From contig CM055617.1 of assembly GCA_029379385.1 (NCBI GenBank), positions 9,734,001-9,798,000 of the forward strand: 64,000 nucleotides of DNA, given 5' to 3'. The translations under genes and the position numbers were made by a program. Shown here piece by piece: positions 45,834 to 58,536 of this stretch (positions are counted from its first letter, which is position 1; each line of letters begins with the position of its first letter). The notes under the pieces were generated by a model. That model searched no databases, was not told where the DNA came from, and worked only from the letters and a program-made list of their open reading frames with translations. The stretch comes from Quillaja saponaria. Lineage: Eukaryota; Streptophyta; Magnoliopsida; Fabales; Quillajaceae.

Positions 45834-47601
45834 TCATCTCTTTCGTGAATGAGTACCACAAGGCGGGGGTCTCCTATTTCTAGCAGGGTTCCTTCTTGGA
45901 GCTATATCACGCGACATGTTTTGTTGTGTGACATGACTTAGGTCATCTGTCTCATCACCACCTGGTCCATTACCACCTTTGTCATTATATTCAGCGAGAT
46001 CCTTAGCGTCCACATGTCATCCAGTATAGTTTGTATGTAACTGTGTTATACTTCCCATACCCATGTTATATGTATGTGGGATGGGTGCTCTATATGACTC
46101 TGGAGTAATACCATACTGAAACATATTTGGGATCGACGATGCATTTATGTCATGAGATGAGCTACCCAAATGTGGTATAGATGGTCGATAAACATCATCT
46201 GTAGTGTAATCCGGCACATGGGAAGATGATGGACTAGCATACGCATGTGACACAGATGGAATATGAGAAGATGACGAACCATCATATGCATGTTAGGAAA
46301 ATGATGGACCGGCATGTAATGAAGATGATGGACTAGCATATGCACATGAAGGGGTAGGAGCCTAAGAGTGACTATGCGATGGTGAGGCTATTATTGAATT
46401 ATGAGGATAAGTAGGAAATCTTTGATGACGACCATATGGTGTCAAAAATTGCATACCAAACCTTTGATACCATTGCATGTAATCTGGTGAAACAAGTTGA
46501 TTATAAGATGGTTGTCCATTCACAACAAAAGTTCGCTCATACCCCAAACATTAATGTAGGCAGCGTATCTTTGACGATAATCTGTATTTCTACGCATCCT
46601 AAGGTCAGTCATATGCAAATCAAAATCATTATCTGGATTTTCTGGTATGGTCTGAATATAACCAAACTGACGCATCACCCTGTCTGTCTTTTGGTGCTCC
46701 ACAATATGGAAACAAATTAAAGGAATAGTTGAGCACCATATATCTCGCCTGTTCAAATAATAAGGTGGGAATGATGCCATCATCCATGCATTATATGACA
46801 TCCATAGAAACTGTAAAATAAGAAAAATGAAAATAATAGTAAATGTAACATGAATGTAAAAATAATATGATTCTAATGTTATAACATGGTAATGAACTAG
46901 ATGAATATATTCTTAATTATTCACCCATGTAACATGATCTTGTGACATCTCATCTGAGGTTATTCTGTACCATCTCACAGAATGTGAGGTAATTTTAGTG
47001 ACACAAAAATTAGCCCACCATCCACAATTATAAAGTAAATAAATTAATAATCATCATAATAATACCAAGACCTTTATCTTGAACATAATCAAGTAAGACA
47101 TGAAACAAATAAACAAATTTATCTTGTACATATTGGAGAAGTAGAATCAAATGGCATCGCCACATCTGTCATTGGAGCCATCATCGGTAACCTCTCTCAT
47201 GCCCATAATTGTAACAAAATCACTGCACCAGCAAGATCAGTGACATTTGTTCTACTAGCGTGACACATCTCCCTATACAGCCAAGCCAGACATGCGCTAC
47301 CCCAACTATAATGTGCAATATGATCAAAATTTTGTAGCAGAGGTAACCACATCAAATGTACACGGGACTGAGACTTATCCGCAAATAAAAATCCACCGAT
47401 AAGTTGCAATATATACGCTTGTGCATATCTCTCAACTATGATTTCATCAGCATCTTGTGGCAAATTTTGAAATGTCTTAGTCAACCAAGAGAGACTGATA
47501 CGGAACCCATCAATGTTCGTTCCCGTAGGTACTACACCCAATAGCTGCTCACAATATGAAAGGAGCTGAGGTCTAACACAACCAGAAACAACCTCACCCA
47601 A
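45834..47601 (-). pseudogene. Plant mobile domain (PMD) gene, decayed
   Basis: The upstream part (47601-47110) encodes a plant mobile domain: GFRISLSWLTKTFQNLP, AQAYILQLIGGFLFADKSQS, VHLMWLPLL and YSWGSACLAWLYREM, ending LLQLWA-stop-ERLP. A second part (46801-46520) has PLICFHIVEHQKTDRVMRQFG and HMTDLRMRRNTDY, the block that follows in MULE-borne PMD proteins. Then comes a low-complexity Ser/Pro/His/Tyr tail, closing RRNPARNRRPPPCGTHSR. At least four in-frame stops break it: one in the domain (TGG to TGA), three in the tail. PMD proteins are related to Arabidopsis MAIN/MAIL, but this copy is transposon-borne and dead. Confidence 0.85.
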
Positions 47602-48421
47602 TAAAAATATTTATTTTCATTATTTTCTAACAAAAATACATAAAAATTACATTATTAATAAAAACAATATAAAAATTACATTGTTAATTTCCTGTTATGA
47701 TAAAATATGTAATAATAATAAATAAATAAAATAATATTTATTTTCATAAAAATTATGAAAATTATAAAAATTATTTTCATAAAATATGTAATAATAACAA
47801 AACTACATAAAAATTACATTATTAATTTCCTGTTATGATAAACTATCTAATAATAATATTTATTTTCATTACTTTTCTAACAAAACTATATAAAAATTAC
47901 TTTTCCACCATCAATTTACCCAAAAGTCATAGCAATATATTGCCTAAAAAAATATCTACTCGTTATCACTAATTAATTATTTTAACATATTCATTTATTA
48001 TGATAAAATATCTATTAATAATAAATAAAATTTTCATTATTTAATTTTATAAATTTTCTACTAAAACTAAAAACTATTAATCACAATATCACTGTTTATA
48101 AACTTTTAAGTAATTATAACTAAAAACTCAGATTAATGTAACAAGAAAGTACCTTCGTGTGAGTGGTAGATAAGGAATGAATACAAGCACTTGAGAAAAA
48201 TTGAGAAAATATCTGTTAATGCAATAAATTTTTTGTGAGTAAATAAAATATCTAATAATAAAATTCTAAAATAACAATATTAATTTTTATTAATGTAACA
48301 AAAATATACCTCTCTTATGTGAGTGATGGACGATGAATGAACGTGAGTAATTGAGAGAAAGAAATGAAATAGATCTATTAGGAATATAATATTATTATAT
48401 TGTGTAGTCTTGATTGTATTA
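47602..48421. other. AT-rich MULE interior
   Basis: No coding sequence recognised. A GTGAGTG-GATG-GAATGAA-type phrase occurs twice (48158-48215 and 48305-48365), indicating a local duplication at the left edge of the copia fragment. Confidence 0.5.
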
Positions 48422-49895
48422 TCCATAAGCTTCTCACGAACGAAATGACAGTCAACTTCTATATGTTTTGTTCGTTCATGAAAGACTGGATTTGATGCAA
48501 TATGTAATGCAGCTTGATTATCACATACTAACTCCATAGGCTGTGAGTGCTGAAATCCAAGTTCGTCTAATAGATTTTTCAGCCAAACTAACTCAGCATT
48601 GGTATGAGTCATGGCCCTATATTCAGATTCAACACTGGATCTTGCAACAACAGTCTACTTTTTACTTTTCCATGAAACAAGATTTCCACCCAGAAATATA
48701 TAGTATCCTGTAATAGATCTTCTGTCAAAGAGCCTGCCCAATCAGCATCGCTATAACCTTGAACTTGAGTAGAATTATGTTTATGGACTAATGTATGACC
48801 ACGACCATGTTCTCGAACTAGAGTGTACCCATGATTCTTATATAATAATCCCTTTCTGGGTGCAGTTTTAAGGTATCTTAGGATACGAATAACAGCATTC
48901 CAATGAGATGTTTGAGGCTGAGAAAGAAATTAGCTAACCATACTAGTTGCAAAAGTAATATCTGGTCTAGTGACTGTGAGATAATTCAGCTTACCAACAA
49001 GACGTCTATATTGCTCAGGATTAGTCAGTAGCTCCCCTTCATTTGGTACAAGTTTAGTATTGGGATTCATAGGAGTATCTACAGGTTTGGAATCCAACAT
49101 ACCTATATCACTCAAGACATCAAGACAATACTTTTTTTGAGAAAGGCAAATACCCAATTGTGATCTTGCAACCTCGATCCCCAAAAAATATTTTAGCTGT
49201 CCTAAGTTTTTAGTTTGAAACTTAGACTGTAGGAATGATTTTAATTGTTGAATCTCATGATTATCATCACTTGTAATCACAATACCATCCACATATACAA
49301 TTAAAAGAATTCTACCATTAGGTGTATGTTTATAGAAAACTAAGTGATCAACAGTACACATCCGAAAGCCAAAACTAAGAACAACTACACTGAATCTACC
49401 AAACCAAGCTCTAGGAGATTGCTTTAAGCCATATAGAGACTTTTTCAATCGACACACCATACCGGACTCCCCCTGAGCAACAAAACCAGGTGGTTGCTCC
49501 ATAAAGACTTCTTCATCAAGGTCACCATGTAAGAAAGCATTTTTTATATCCAATTGATAGAGTGGCCAATCAAAAATAGCAGCTAGAGATATAAATACCC
49601 TGACAGATGTAATTTTAGCTACGGGAGAGAAAGTTTCTGAATAATCCACACCATAGACCTGAGTGTAGCCTTTTGCTACCAATCTAGCCTTTAAGAGATC
49701 AACAGAACCATCAGGATGAACTTTTACGGTGTATACCCATTTACAGCCAACAGTGGATTTTCCAGAAGGTAAATAGATCAGTTCCTAAGTATCATTAGTA
49801 TGTAAGGCATTCATTTCATCAATCATAGCCTGTCGCCACCCGGGATGAGCAAGAGCATCACTGGTGGACTTTGGAACAGAAATAGAAGACAAAAC
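48422..49895 (-). pseudogene. Ty1-copia reverse transcriptase and RNase H fragment
   Basis: Minus-strand reading: LAHPGWRQAMIDEMNAL, ARLVAKGYTQVYGVDYSETF, SPVAKI, LYQLDIKNAFLHGDLDEEVF, MEQPPGF, LKKSLYGLKQSPRAW, LIVYVDGIVITSDD, LGQLKYFLGIEVA, then RNase H with SDADWAG and LVCDNQAALHIASNPVFHER, TKHIEVDCHFVREK. The Y-V-D-D catalytic box reads Y-V-D-G, so the enzyme is dead. A stop follows TSMVS, and there are further breaks in RNase H. No gag, integrase or LTRs are present, so it is a cut-out fragment carried inside the MULE. Confidence 0.93.
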
Positions 49896-50114
49896 TTGTG
49901 TGTTGAAGAAGGTGAGAAAATGGTGATGAATATAGAAAGTGTGGATAAATGATACTTGTATAAGTTTGAGGTGAAGAATTTTGATTTGTTGAAGGTGAGA
50001 AAGGGTTTATGCATAAGATTGAGGTGAGAATGAGCAAGAATGGGTGAGAATGATTTATGGAGAGTGAAGAAAGATGTTTCAAGGGTGTTAGAGCAACAAA
50101 ATTATTGCATGCAG

Positions 50115-50330
50115 AGGCAGAAAAAAAAAATGACATGCAGAGTTTGCAGGTAAATGAAAGGAAACAAAACAAAGTGTGCAAAAAAAGAAAAGAAAAAGGA
50201 ATGGTATGCAGCATTTTGCAGGTAAAGGAAATGAAACAAAATAAAGCATGCAAAAAAAAAAAAAAATGGTATGCAGAGTTTGCAGGTAAATGAAAGAAAA
50301 AAAAAACAAAGCAAGCAAATGAGACAGAAT
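50115..50330. repeat. Three ~75-bp tandem repeats in MULE right arm
   Basis: Each unit has ATGCAGAGTTTGCAGGTAAA (or ATGCAGCATTTTGCAGG in the second), then GAAA..AACAAA and AAGCATGCAAAAAA-like sequence. Poly-A runs of different length separate the units. Confidence 0.88.
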
Positions 50331-51094
50331 AAAGCAGGAAAAAATCAAACATGTTACTCATTCTCTCTAAGCAAGTGGGAGAAAAAAATAATGCATGATT
50401 TGAAAAGTCGTATGGTACAAGGAAAAAAAAAACAAAAAATGCATAGAAGAGTAGCTTTAATTTATTATGTATGCATGGTACAAAGAAAGCATGCATTTAC
50501 AAGGTGGTAAAAAATAAAAATAAAAATCATGCAGAAAAATAAAATAAATTAGAAGCATAAAAAAAAAAAATACAAGGGAGAAATTAAAAAATAAATAAAT
50601 AAAAATATGTATTTAAGAAAATTAAAAAAAAATCAGCTAAGTTGCTGTTAGACAAAAATAAAAATAAAAAAACTTACAATGAATGAATAAATAAAGTTTG
50701 CATTTATGGCCAAAAACAAAATAGTAACTTCGTGAGTTATGTATATATATTTTTTCAATTTGTTTTTGGAAAAAGGGTAAAAAATGTCTTTTTACTAAAA
50801 AAAAATTACAAAAATAACAATAGTAATTTCGTGGGTTGAAATCACAACGTTACTGTTATTTTTATTTTTTTGTGGTTGCAATATTAGGATAAATTTTTTC
50901 AAGATAAAAATAAAAAATATTTCCAAAATTTTATCAATTTTATAGAGATAAAAATAAAATCAAAAATAGGAAAAAAATTAAATAGTAACTTCGTGAGTTA
51001 CTATTTATGTATTTTTATTTTTTAATTGTGAGAAAAGGTAAAAATAATTTAATTTTTTAAAAAATAAAAAATAAATAGTATCCTAGTAATTGTT

Positions 51095-51286
51095 TAGTGA
51101 ACAAGAAATATTCGTACTATTCACTTTTCTTTTCTTTTTTTTTTTCTTTTTTTTTTCTGGTGTGGCTGATGTGGCAAGATGACGTGGCGGTGATATGGCA
51201 AATTTGGTCCATTTTCAATATTAGTTTGAAAAATGGCCTATTTTAAAATTATATTTTTAAAATTAGTCCATTATATGGTTTTTTCC
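51095..51286 (-). repeat. Right terminal inverted repeat of the MULE
   Basis: Reverse partner of 44706-44905; ends CCATATAATGG then TTTTTTCC-type terminus at 51286. Confidence 0.9.
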
Positions 51287-51295
51287 TGAAATATA
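51287..51295. repeat. Target site duplication, right (TGAAATATA)
   Basis: Identical to the 9-mer at 44697-44705, immediately outside the terminal inverted repeat. Confidence 0.95.
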
Positions 51296-53874
51296 TTATA
51301 ATTTTTGTTTTTCGTAATAAATATATCTTAATTTTTTTTACTAAATATCTATTAATCTTTATACACAAAATTTAAAAAGAAAATTGTAAAAATACACCAA
51401 AGCATATCCTTCTCTCCTCTTTTCACTCATCTCCTAAAAAATATATATATAAATTATTATTTTATTTCCTCTCTATCTATTTTTTTTTTAAAACTCCTGA
51501 ATAATAAGTGTTATTTTTTTTCTATTCTTTTTTCAATGATATAACCCACTTCGTGATTAGCTATGTTTCTTGGAGGATGTTTCAAGAGATTACCAAATTT
51601 TATTATTTTAATATATTGGCCAAAATAACATTAGAAGTTGTAGATTTTTCAAAAAAACAGTATATGATATATTAGCTTGTGTAGCATACATATAAATAGT
51701 ATTTATGATACATATATTTATAATTATAATTTACTTACATATTCAAAATAATGTTCTTAAATTTTTTATGATATAAATTTAGTTTTGGTTAATTTTTCTA
51801 CGTTATTATTTTGAGTTTATAAACCTTAATGGTTGGCCTGATACTTAAGAAAGTGTTTTACTTTTATTAATTTTGTGAGTTCAAATGTCTATTAAAATAA
51901 AATCCTTATAAATTTCTTAGTTTTGGCACCAATGGCTTGTCTTTGATTGGACCAAAAAGATGATTAGTCAAAAGACACGTAAACTGATCCGTATATACTG
52001 GTAGTTAAATTAAAAAAATTACCGAGTTTATAATTTTTATAATGGTCGTGGAGTCTCTATTAATAAAATTGATTTTTATACTTTTAAAAAAAAAAAAAAT
52101 TTGATGTATTTGTTTGTTTTATGGTCAATAATCTCTTTGCAAACAAGTGTGATTAATTTGATTGCATTTACATTGTACTTGTATTATTTTTCATTTTTTT
52201 CCCCTAAATAACAGTAAAATATATTTTACAAATATGAGATTTAATATTTTTACGAAAACTCATCCATGTATTATTACCACTTAAGCTAAATTAAGGTGTA
52301 GTTGACTTAAGGATGCGTTTGGTATGGGGTTAATGAATGGGGGTTAAATAATGCGTAAAGATAATATCATAAAAGATATATTAAGAAGAGAAATCTTAAA
52401 TTTAATTATATTTGATTATGATTATAAATGTAGATTCATTTTTAATTTTAATAAATATGAAATAAATTGATGAATGAAATCACCTAAAAAAGTAATATTC
52501 TGATTGCTAGAGAGACGAGTTCGACGCCAGAGAGAACAAGCTAGTGGCCGTCGTTTCTTGCACTGAGTATGCGTGGGCAACAATGAGGCTATGGCTTAGT
52601 AGAGATGAGTGAAAACCACGATAGCTCATAGGCTAATTGTTGATTATTCGGGAAATAATAAGTTTATAGACTTTACAAGAAAAAGAAAGTTGTATTTTTG
52701 CAAAAATTAATAACAAATTCAATCTCTATTAGACAATTAGATAATTACTTTTCTCACTTTATTTAAATTTTGTGGGAGACAAAAAACGTTTTATCAAAAT
52801 TTAGCGGGAGAAAATCTTGTTATCAATATTTTATTGGGTATTTAAATTATTTTTTCATATTATTTTTAATTTATATTTAAAGACATTTTTAAAAAGTCAA
52901 TGAGATTAGTTGCATCCATTGACTTTAATGTAGACAGCAGACTTGCCGCCCTGCATAGATTCACATCTCTCTTATTTGTAATTTAATATATCTCTTTATG
53001 TCTATTTTTTTTAAGATATCGATAGTCCAATATTATATTTACCTGATCTTCATGAAACATTATAACAAACTAAGTTTGTCGTGTATATTTTTTACTCTGT
53101 TATTCAGGTAAATCTTTTTTAAAAAATTGATTTGATTGGATGCAAATGTTGGTACTTGGTTTTTTTCCAACTTTTGTTGAATTTTTTAATTTTTTTTTTA
53201 CAACATTCTTATAGTTTATTTTAAATTTTTACTTATAAATATCTTAAGATAACTTATTAAGATATAATAAATACGGTATTTAATATTTAAAAATAGTAAG
53301 TAGTTTGTTGTAATTTTTTTACTGATCAAATACTATATTAAATGTAATTTGGAAATATATTATTTTATTAAGCATTTTTCAGACACTTAGTTAAAAAAAG
53401 TATTTTCTATGGATGTTATATATTCTATTGGTTAAAACATGGTCATCATCTTCACAGTGGTCCTCTTTTTTTATTTTATTTTTTCTGTTTACGCTGTTAT
53501 GGGACATTCCTTCATCGGGCCGTAATATTCGTTGCTTTGTAAGGAAAAAACAGAGATATTACAACGAAAGAAAAAAACAGTCACATCCTACTTTATTTTG
53601 TTGACCACAACGTTTTCCATTTGTACAGTTTTCTTTTACCCTTCCTCCTTTTATCAGGTCTTCAAATTAACAAGTTGCCTCTTCTGAATATTCAAGTTTG
53701 CTGAGATCAGAACAAGCTCCAGAGATTAGAGCCTATAGACAAAGTCCCAGTACTTGTTTTTCCTTTTCCTCCTACTCATAAAGAATAGAGAGACTAGAGA
53801 AATACCCAATAAATTTATTGATTTGTTTCTTAATCTGTACGTATAGAGGGAGAGAGAATCTGAGAAAGAGAGAT
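51296..53874. other. Intergenic; upstream region of the polyol transporter
   Basis: AT-rich with no gene. The segment 52315-52560 starts TGCGTTTGGTATGGGGTTAAT, a phrase typical of ends of small non-autonomous transposons, but I found no partner end. The 53590-53870 segment just upstream of the start codon is pyrimidine-rich with CTCATAAAGAATAG and is likely core promoter and 5' UTR. Confidence 0.5.
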
Positions 53875-56217
53875 ATGGGGTTGGTGGGTGGTGAAGAAAA
53901 TAAGAATGGGAATGAAGATGGGGTATCTGGGATTCAATTGGTAAGCAAGAACAAGTACAAAAGGATGGATTTTGATGTCACAGACGAAGATGTTACATTT
54001 CCTAACGAAGGCATGACCGACAGAAATCATAATACAGAGAAATTTGTGTTTGCCTGTGCAATCTTTGTCTCTCTAAATTCTGTGCTTCTCGGCTACGGTT
54101 GGTAACTCTGTCTTGTTTTTTCCACTTGATCTATTTACTTTCTGTCTGATCTGCTTGAATGATTGAATTGCACGTTAATATACCTCATAAAATTTATTGG
54201 TTTTTAGTCTTCTTTTTTCTGTTAAAAAAGTCGTTGAATGTTCTTTATTCTTCCTTTGAATATACTTAGTAGAATTTAACTCTTTAGGATTCTGTGGGTA
54301 TATCAAACTATAATTGGTCTTGAAATGAAGTAGTACATTTACTAACTATTGGAAGAAAATTTGGGGGAGGAAATGCTCATCTGAAAAAACGTTGTTGGAC
54401 AAAATGTGCATGAGATTCTGCTTTATGTTAAAAGGTACTAGTATATAAATGTATGACCCGGGGAAGGTAGTTGATTCATAATGCCACAAATGTGCTTTGC
54501 TTAACTAATTTTGGCAACCTTACATGGTCTGTTTAGGTACTACTAGTGCACATAGAGATTCTAAAATTCTTCTTTTCATTGGCATTTTCAAACCTCTGTA
54601 GATTGATATAGCCCATTTGGGCAAACCACCAAACCAATCATGTAACAAGTTTTATAAATTTGTTAAACTGATTTACTAATCTGATTACATTGGGTTGGCA
54701 TTTTTTTATCACGGCACCAGGCATTTCTAGCATATCCATCGCGAGAAACTTGACCATACCAAGTGTATTAGTTTATTGTTAGTTGTTACCCTAATCTGGA
54801 AAGTCAGACTTGTAGAAAACTCTAGTTGACAATCTTCACCTATGGTTCCACAGATGTGGGTGTCATGAGTGGAGCAATTCTGTTTATCCAGGAGGATTTG
54901 AAGATATCAGAGGTTCAAGAAGAAGTTCTTGTTGGACTTTTAAGCATAATATCACTTTTGGGTAGTTTAGCTGGTGGTAAGACATCAGATGCCATTGGTA
55001 GAAAATGGACAATTGCCTTTGCCGCCATTGTCTTCCAATCGGGTGCTGCGGTAATGGCTCTTGCTCCTTCTTTTGAAATATTGATTGTAGGCAGAATCTT
55101 GGCTGGTGTGGGGATAGGCTTCGGGGTGATGGTTGCCCCTGTTTACATTGCTGAAATATCGCCTGCCATTTCCAGAGGATCGCTTACCTCTTTCCCTGAG
55201 ATTTTTATAAATCTTGGAATCCTTCTTGGCTATGTATCAAACTATGCCTTTTCTGGACTTCCAGTTCATATAAGCTGGAGGGTCATGCTTGGTGTTGGAA
55301 TCCTTCCCTCAGTCTTTATTGGACTTGCATTGTTTGTGATCCCTGAATCCCCAAGGTGGCTAGTGATGAAAAATAGAGTTGAAGAAGCTAGAATAGTTCT
55401 GTCAAAGACAAATGAGAGCAAAAGAGAGGTTGAAGAAAGATTGGCAGAAATACAGGTAGCTGCCAGTTTGGCTAATGCTGAGAAGTATGAAGCGAAAGCT
55501 GTCTGGCGTGAAATGATAAATCCCTCTCCTTCTGTGCGGAAGATGTTGATTACTGGTTGTGGTATCCAATGTTTCCAACAGATTACCGGTATAGATGCAA
55601 CTGTGTACTACAGCCCCACAATCTTCAAGGATGCTGGGATCAAAGGCAACACTCAGCTTCTTGCCACAACTGTTGCTGTTGGGCTCACCAAAACTTTGTT
55701 CATCTTGATAGCTATATTTCTTATTGATAAAGTTGGGAGAAAGCCTTTGCTATATGTGAGCACGATTGGGATGACTATCTGCTTATTTGGTCTGAGCCTC
55801 ACTCTGGCTTTATTGGGTAATGAGAAACTTGGGATCGTGTTGGCAATTATTGCAGTTTGTGGGAATGTAGCTTTTTTCTCAGTAGGAATTGGCCCAATTT
55901 GTTGGGTTCTGTCATCTGAGATATTCCCTTTGAGACTTCGTGCTCAAGCATCAGCTCTTGGAGCAGTGGGTAGTAGGGTAAGTAGTGGTGTGGTTTCCAT
56001 GTCCTTCCTCTCAGTGTCTCGTGCAATTACAGTATCAGGAACCTTCTTCGTTTTTGCCGTGATTTCAGCTCTATCTGTTGTCTTTGTCTATACATGTGTT
56101 CCAGAAACAAAAGGAAAAACTTTGGAAGAAATTGAATTGATCTTTCAAAATGAGAGAGGACAACAAACAAGTGAGCTGGAAATGGGAGACTCGGAGAGGC
56201 TGGTGCAGAAAGAGTGA
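53875..56217 (+). CDS. Polyol/monosaccharide MFS transporter (528 aa, 2 exons)
   Basis: A proton-coupled sugar or polyol symporter, most like Arabidopsis 'probable polyol transporter 4' (from memory, 526 aa). Exon 1 is 53875-54097, exon 2 is 54854-56217; the GT-AG intron of 756 bp splits the codon for D75 in LLGYDVGVMSG. It has 12 predicted membrane helices in two halves. Family signatures: GGKTSDAIGRKW (115-126), PESPRW (238-243), QQITGID (316-322), DKVGRKPL, PETKGK (491-496). The hydrophilic N-terminus of about 55 residues is acidic (DVTDEDVTFP). The start MGLVGGEE fits the family; an in-frame ATG at 53818 would add 19 residues but is probably in the leader. Tonoplast versus plasma membrane and the exact substrate are not determined. 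Confidence 0.93.
54098..54853 (+). other. Intron of the polyol transporter gene
   Basis: Starts GTTGGTAACT and ends TTCCACAG. The frame before the splice (LLGY) joins that after it (VGVMSG) at the position where this family always reads LGYD. Confidence 0.93.
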
Positions 56218-58536
56218 GTTGGTGGCATACTAAATCTTTGAACTAAAAAATTCAAGAGGTGGACTTCTAATATCATACTAGTTTGGGGGCAGGGGAAGTT
56301 CTATATAGCTGAACTGCCTAGCTCACATTAGAAAAGGTAGTTCCACGTGCTGTAGGATAAGACAATTACAAACTGAACCTGAAGGAGGGGAAGCTTTGTA
56401 ATCATACAGTGTTGTTCTTCTTGCCACCAATCTGCGTAAAGTTTATTAGATCTACTGTGTATATGCATTTTTGTACAGCATGGTGAAAACCCAGTTCTGA
56501 TTATTGCATTGATTCGCAAGCTGGTAGGAATTTCCAGATCATGTTTATACACATATCTTGTAATTTTTGTTATTTTGAGGATGTGGTGGTCCTTCCTAAA
56601 TAATGTGCAATATAGATGTTGTGTGGCACAGTAAATTTTCCTCCTGCATTTTCTTTGTTACAAAATTTCCTCTGGACACAATTTATTTTTATGGGAATAG
56701 GACTTACTCTGTAAACTGGGTTCTTAAAGATATTGCAGTCAGGAGTAACTGCTAGTTAGATCAATATTATGGTTTGCAGCTTGTGGATATGCGTATTACA
56801 CCGTTCTGGTTGTTAATTGATGAATAAGAATGAGGGGTTCATGTTGAAAATTTATGAATGTTGAACCCATGCATAAACAAGGGTTTTTTTATGTGCACTC
56901 AGACCTGTCTAATAGGTAATCTCATCTGAAACCTAATTTTTTTTTGTTTATTAGAAAATGTCGGATCACTTTTGCACTGTACACTTAGCATTTACCATTA
57001 TGTAAGAAATTTACTTAACCTTATTAAGTACCAAGATCCTGTAAATAAATTACAAGCACTGTTTGGGGATTATGACATGCTAAGCTAAAATTTGGTATGC
57101 AACACCCCCACGTTAGGTTCTATGGCATTATTTCTGATGTGGGTCTAAAGGAATAGTGCACCACTTGAAATCTGCCAAGCTTACCTGCTGACAGCTAAAG
57201 AAATTCTGAACAATGGCTCACATATAGAAGCATCCCTTCATTTGAAGTTAGTCAACCAGCATTACTCCCAAATTTTACAAGTAATGTGCTGATAATCTTA
57301 ATGTTTTAATCTGACAAACAAAAACCAGATGAAAATGGTCATTTAATTTCGTGGTGGTATGTTCGATATGCAACAGAGATATGCCTTGGCATGCTTTGCA
57401 CAGGAAGCATGAAGTTTGTGTTTAAACTAAACCATCTTCATGGTAGGTAGATCACATAATTGCAAGTGCTACCCATTTTGAAACCCAGTACACTTACAAA
57501 TTAAAGTAATGAACTTTTTCTTTGGAGATATTGCTAGTTTAGTTTAATTGATAAATACGTCAAATTTAAACCTATAAAGTATTAACCCAAGGAATATTTA
57601 ATTGATAAACACATCAAATTTAAGCTCATAAAGTTTTAACCCGCTAAAAATCAATTTATATTTCATAAAACACTAACTGAGAGTTATATCTCTTAACTCT
57701 TTCCCTGCAACATTCAATATTGTTCTCCCTTCTATCTTGAAAAAAAAAACACTCTTGTTAGTGGACAAAAGAAAACGAAAAGATTATGATGGTCTAATAC
57801 TTTTTTGCCTTATTAGTCCATTAACTGATAATTATAACATATAGGATTGCACTTTACCTTAACTAATTATAGAACTTTTTCAAACAAATATTTATGAATT
57901 GTTTGACTCTTAGCACTAGCAGTTCCAGAAGAGAAACCAAAAAGATTGTCAAGAAAAGTCCAAAAGAAAGTTTCACTTTCCAGAACAACTTGCAATATGC
58001 CAATATTAATATACTTTCATTTGGCTTTATTAGTTCATGAACCCACAATGCACATGGATAGAGAGACAGACACTTGTCTATTGCGGGTTGAGAAATCACT
58101 CTCACTACTTAATTTTCCATAACAAGAAAAGTTTGCCATTATTTTGTGAAAAGGAATCAGACGTTTCCCTTTGCAAGCTTTAACAGTTAATTCATAACCT
58201 TAAACAGGAAAAATACCATCCTCAACTAACAGTTCCAGACAATGATGATTATACATTCTGATTATATTATTCCCAGAATTTTTCATAAATATACAACCGA
58301 AATTTAATAGAACAATTAATCTTTTACAAGAGTTTCAACCCACCAGGAATCATGTCGAAAACTTCATCTCTAAGCTCCTTTACATACAATTCTCAAGGTT
58401 GTTCTCTCATCTCCCTAGCCCTGACAATCTATTATATCTTGCTCTACCGTGGAATGAACTGAGTTAGTCCATAAACCACATAAAACACTGAATCATTTGC
58501 AGAAAACAATAATACAATTTACATTCACTCTCTACT
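56218..58536. other. Intergenic between the convergent transporter and glycosyltransferase
   Basis: The first 500 bp are the probable transporter 3' UTR. At 57545-57645 two copies of a roughly 43-bp phrase (AATTGATAAATACGTCAAAT then ACCTATAAAG) form a small tandem repeat. No gene or recognised element. Confidence 0.6.
57545..57645. repeat. Two-copy 55-bp repeat
   Basis: AATTGATAAATACGTCAAAT and AATTGATAAACACATCAAAT start two copies, each followed by TTAA-CC-ATAAAG and TTAACCC. Confidence 0.75.

Larger units (their letters stand above)
44706..51286. mobile_element. Mutator-like element with long TIRs (6.58 kb)
   Basis: The left end reads GGAAAAAATCATGGACTAATTT and the right end, reversed, GGAAAAAACCATATAATGGACT; both continue with TTTTAAAAATATAATTT. 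Inverted homology runs about 190 bp and, with gaps, to about 400 bp. Perfect 9-bp duplications flank it, the size typical of Mutator. Six copies of a GTAACTTCGTGAGTT-like motif lie in the subterminal regions. The interior has a decayed plant-mobile-domain gene (minus), a Ty1-copia fragment (minus) and short tandem repeats. No MURA-type transposase is recognised. The intact target duplication shows this unit inserted as a whole and has not been rearranged at its borders. Confidence 0.93.

Noticed and set aside
49858..50496. 212-codon hydrophobic protein on the minus strand
   Set aside because: Translation of an A-rich tandem repeat in the MULE right arm; the Phe/Leu repeats arise from the DNA repeats and no domain is present.
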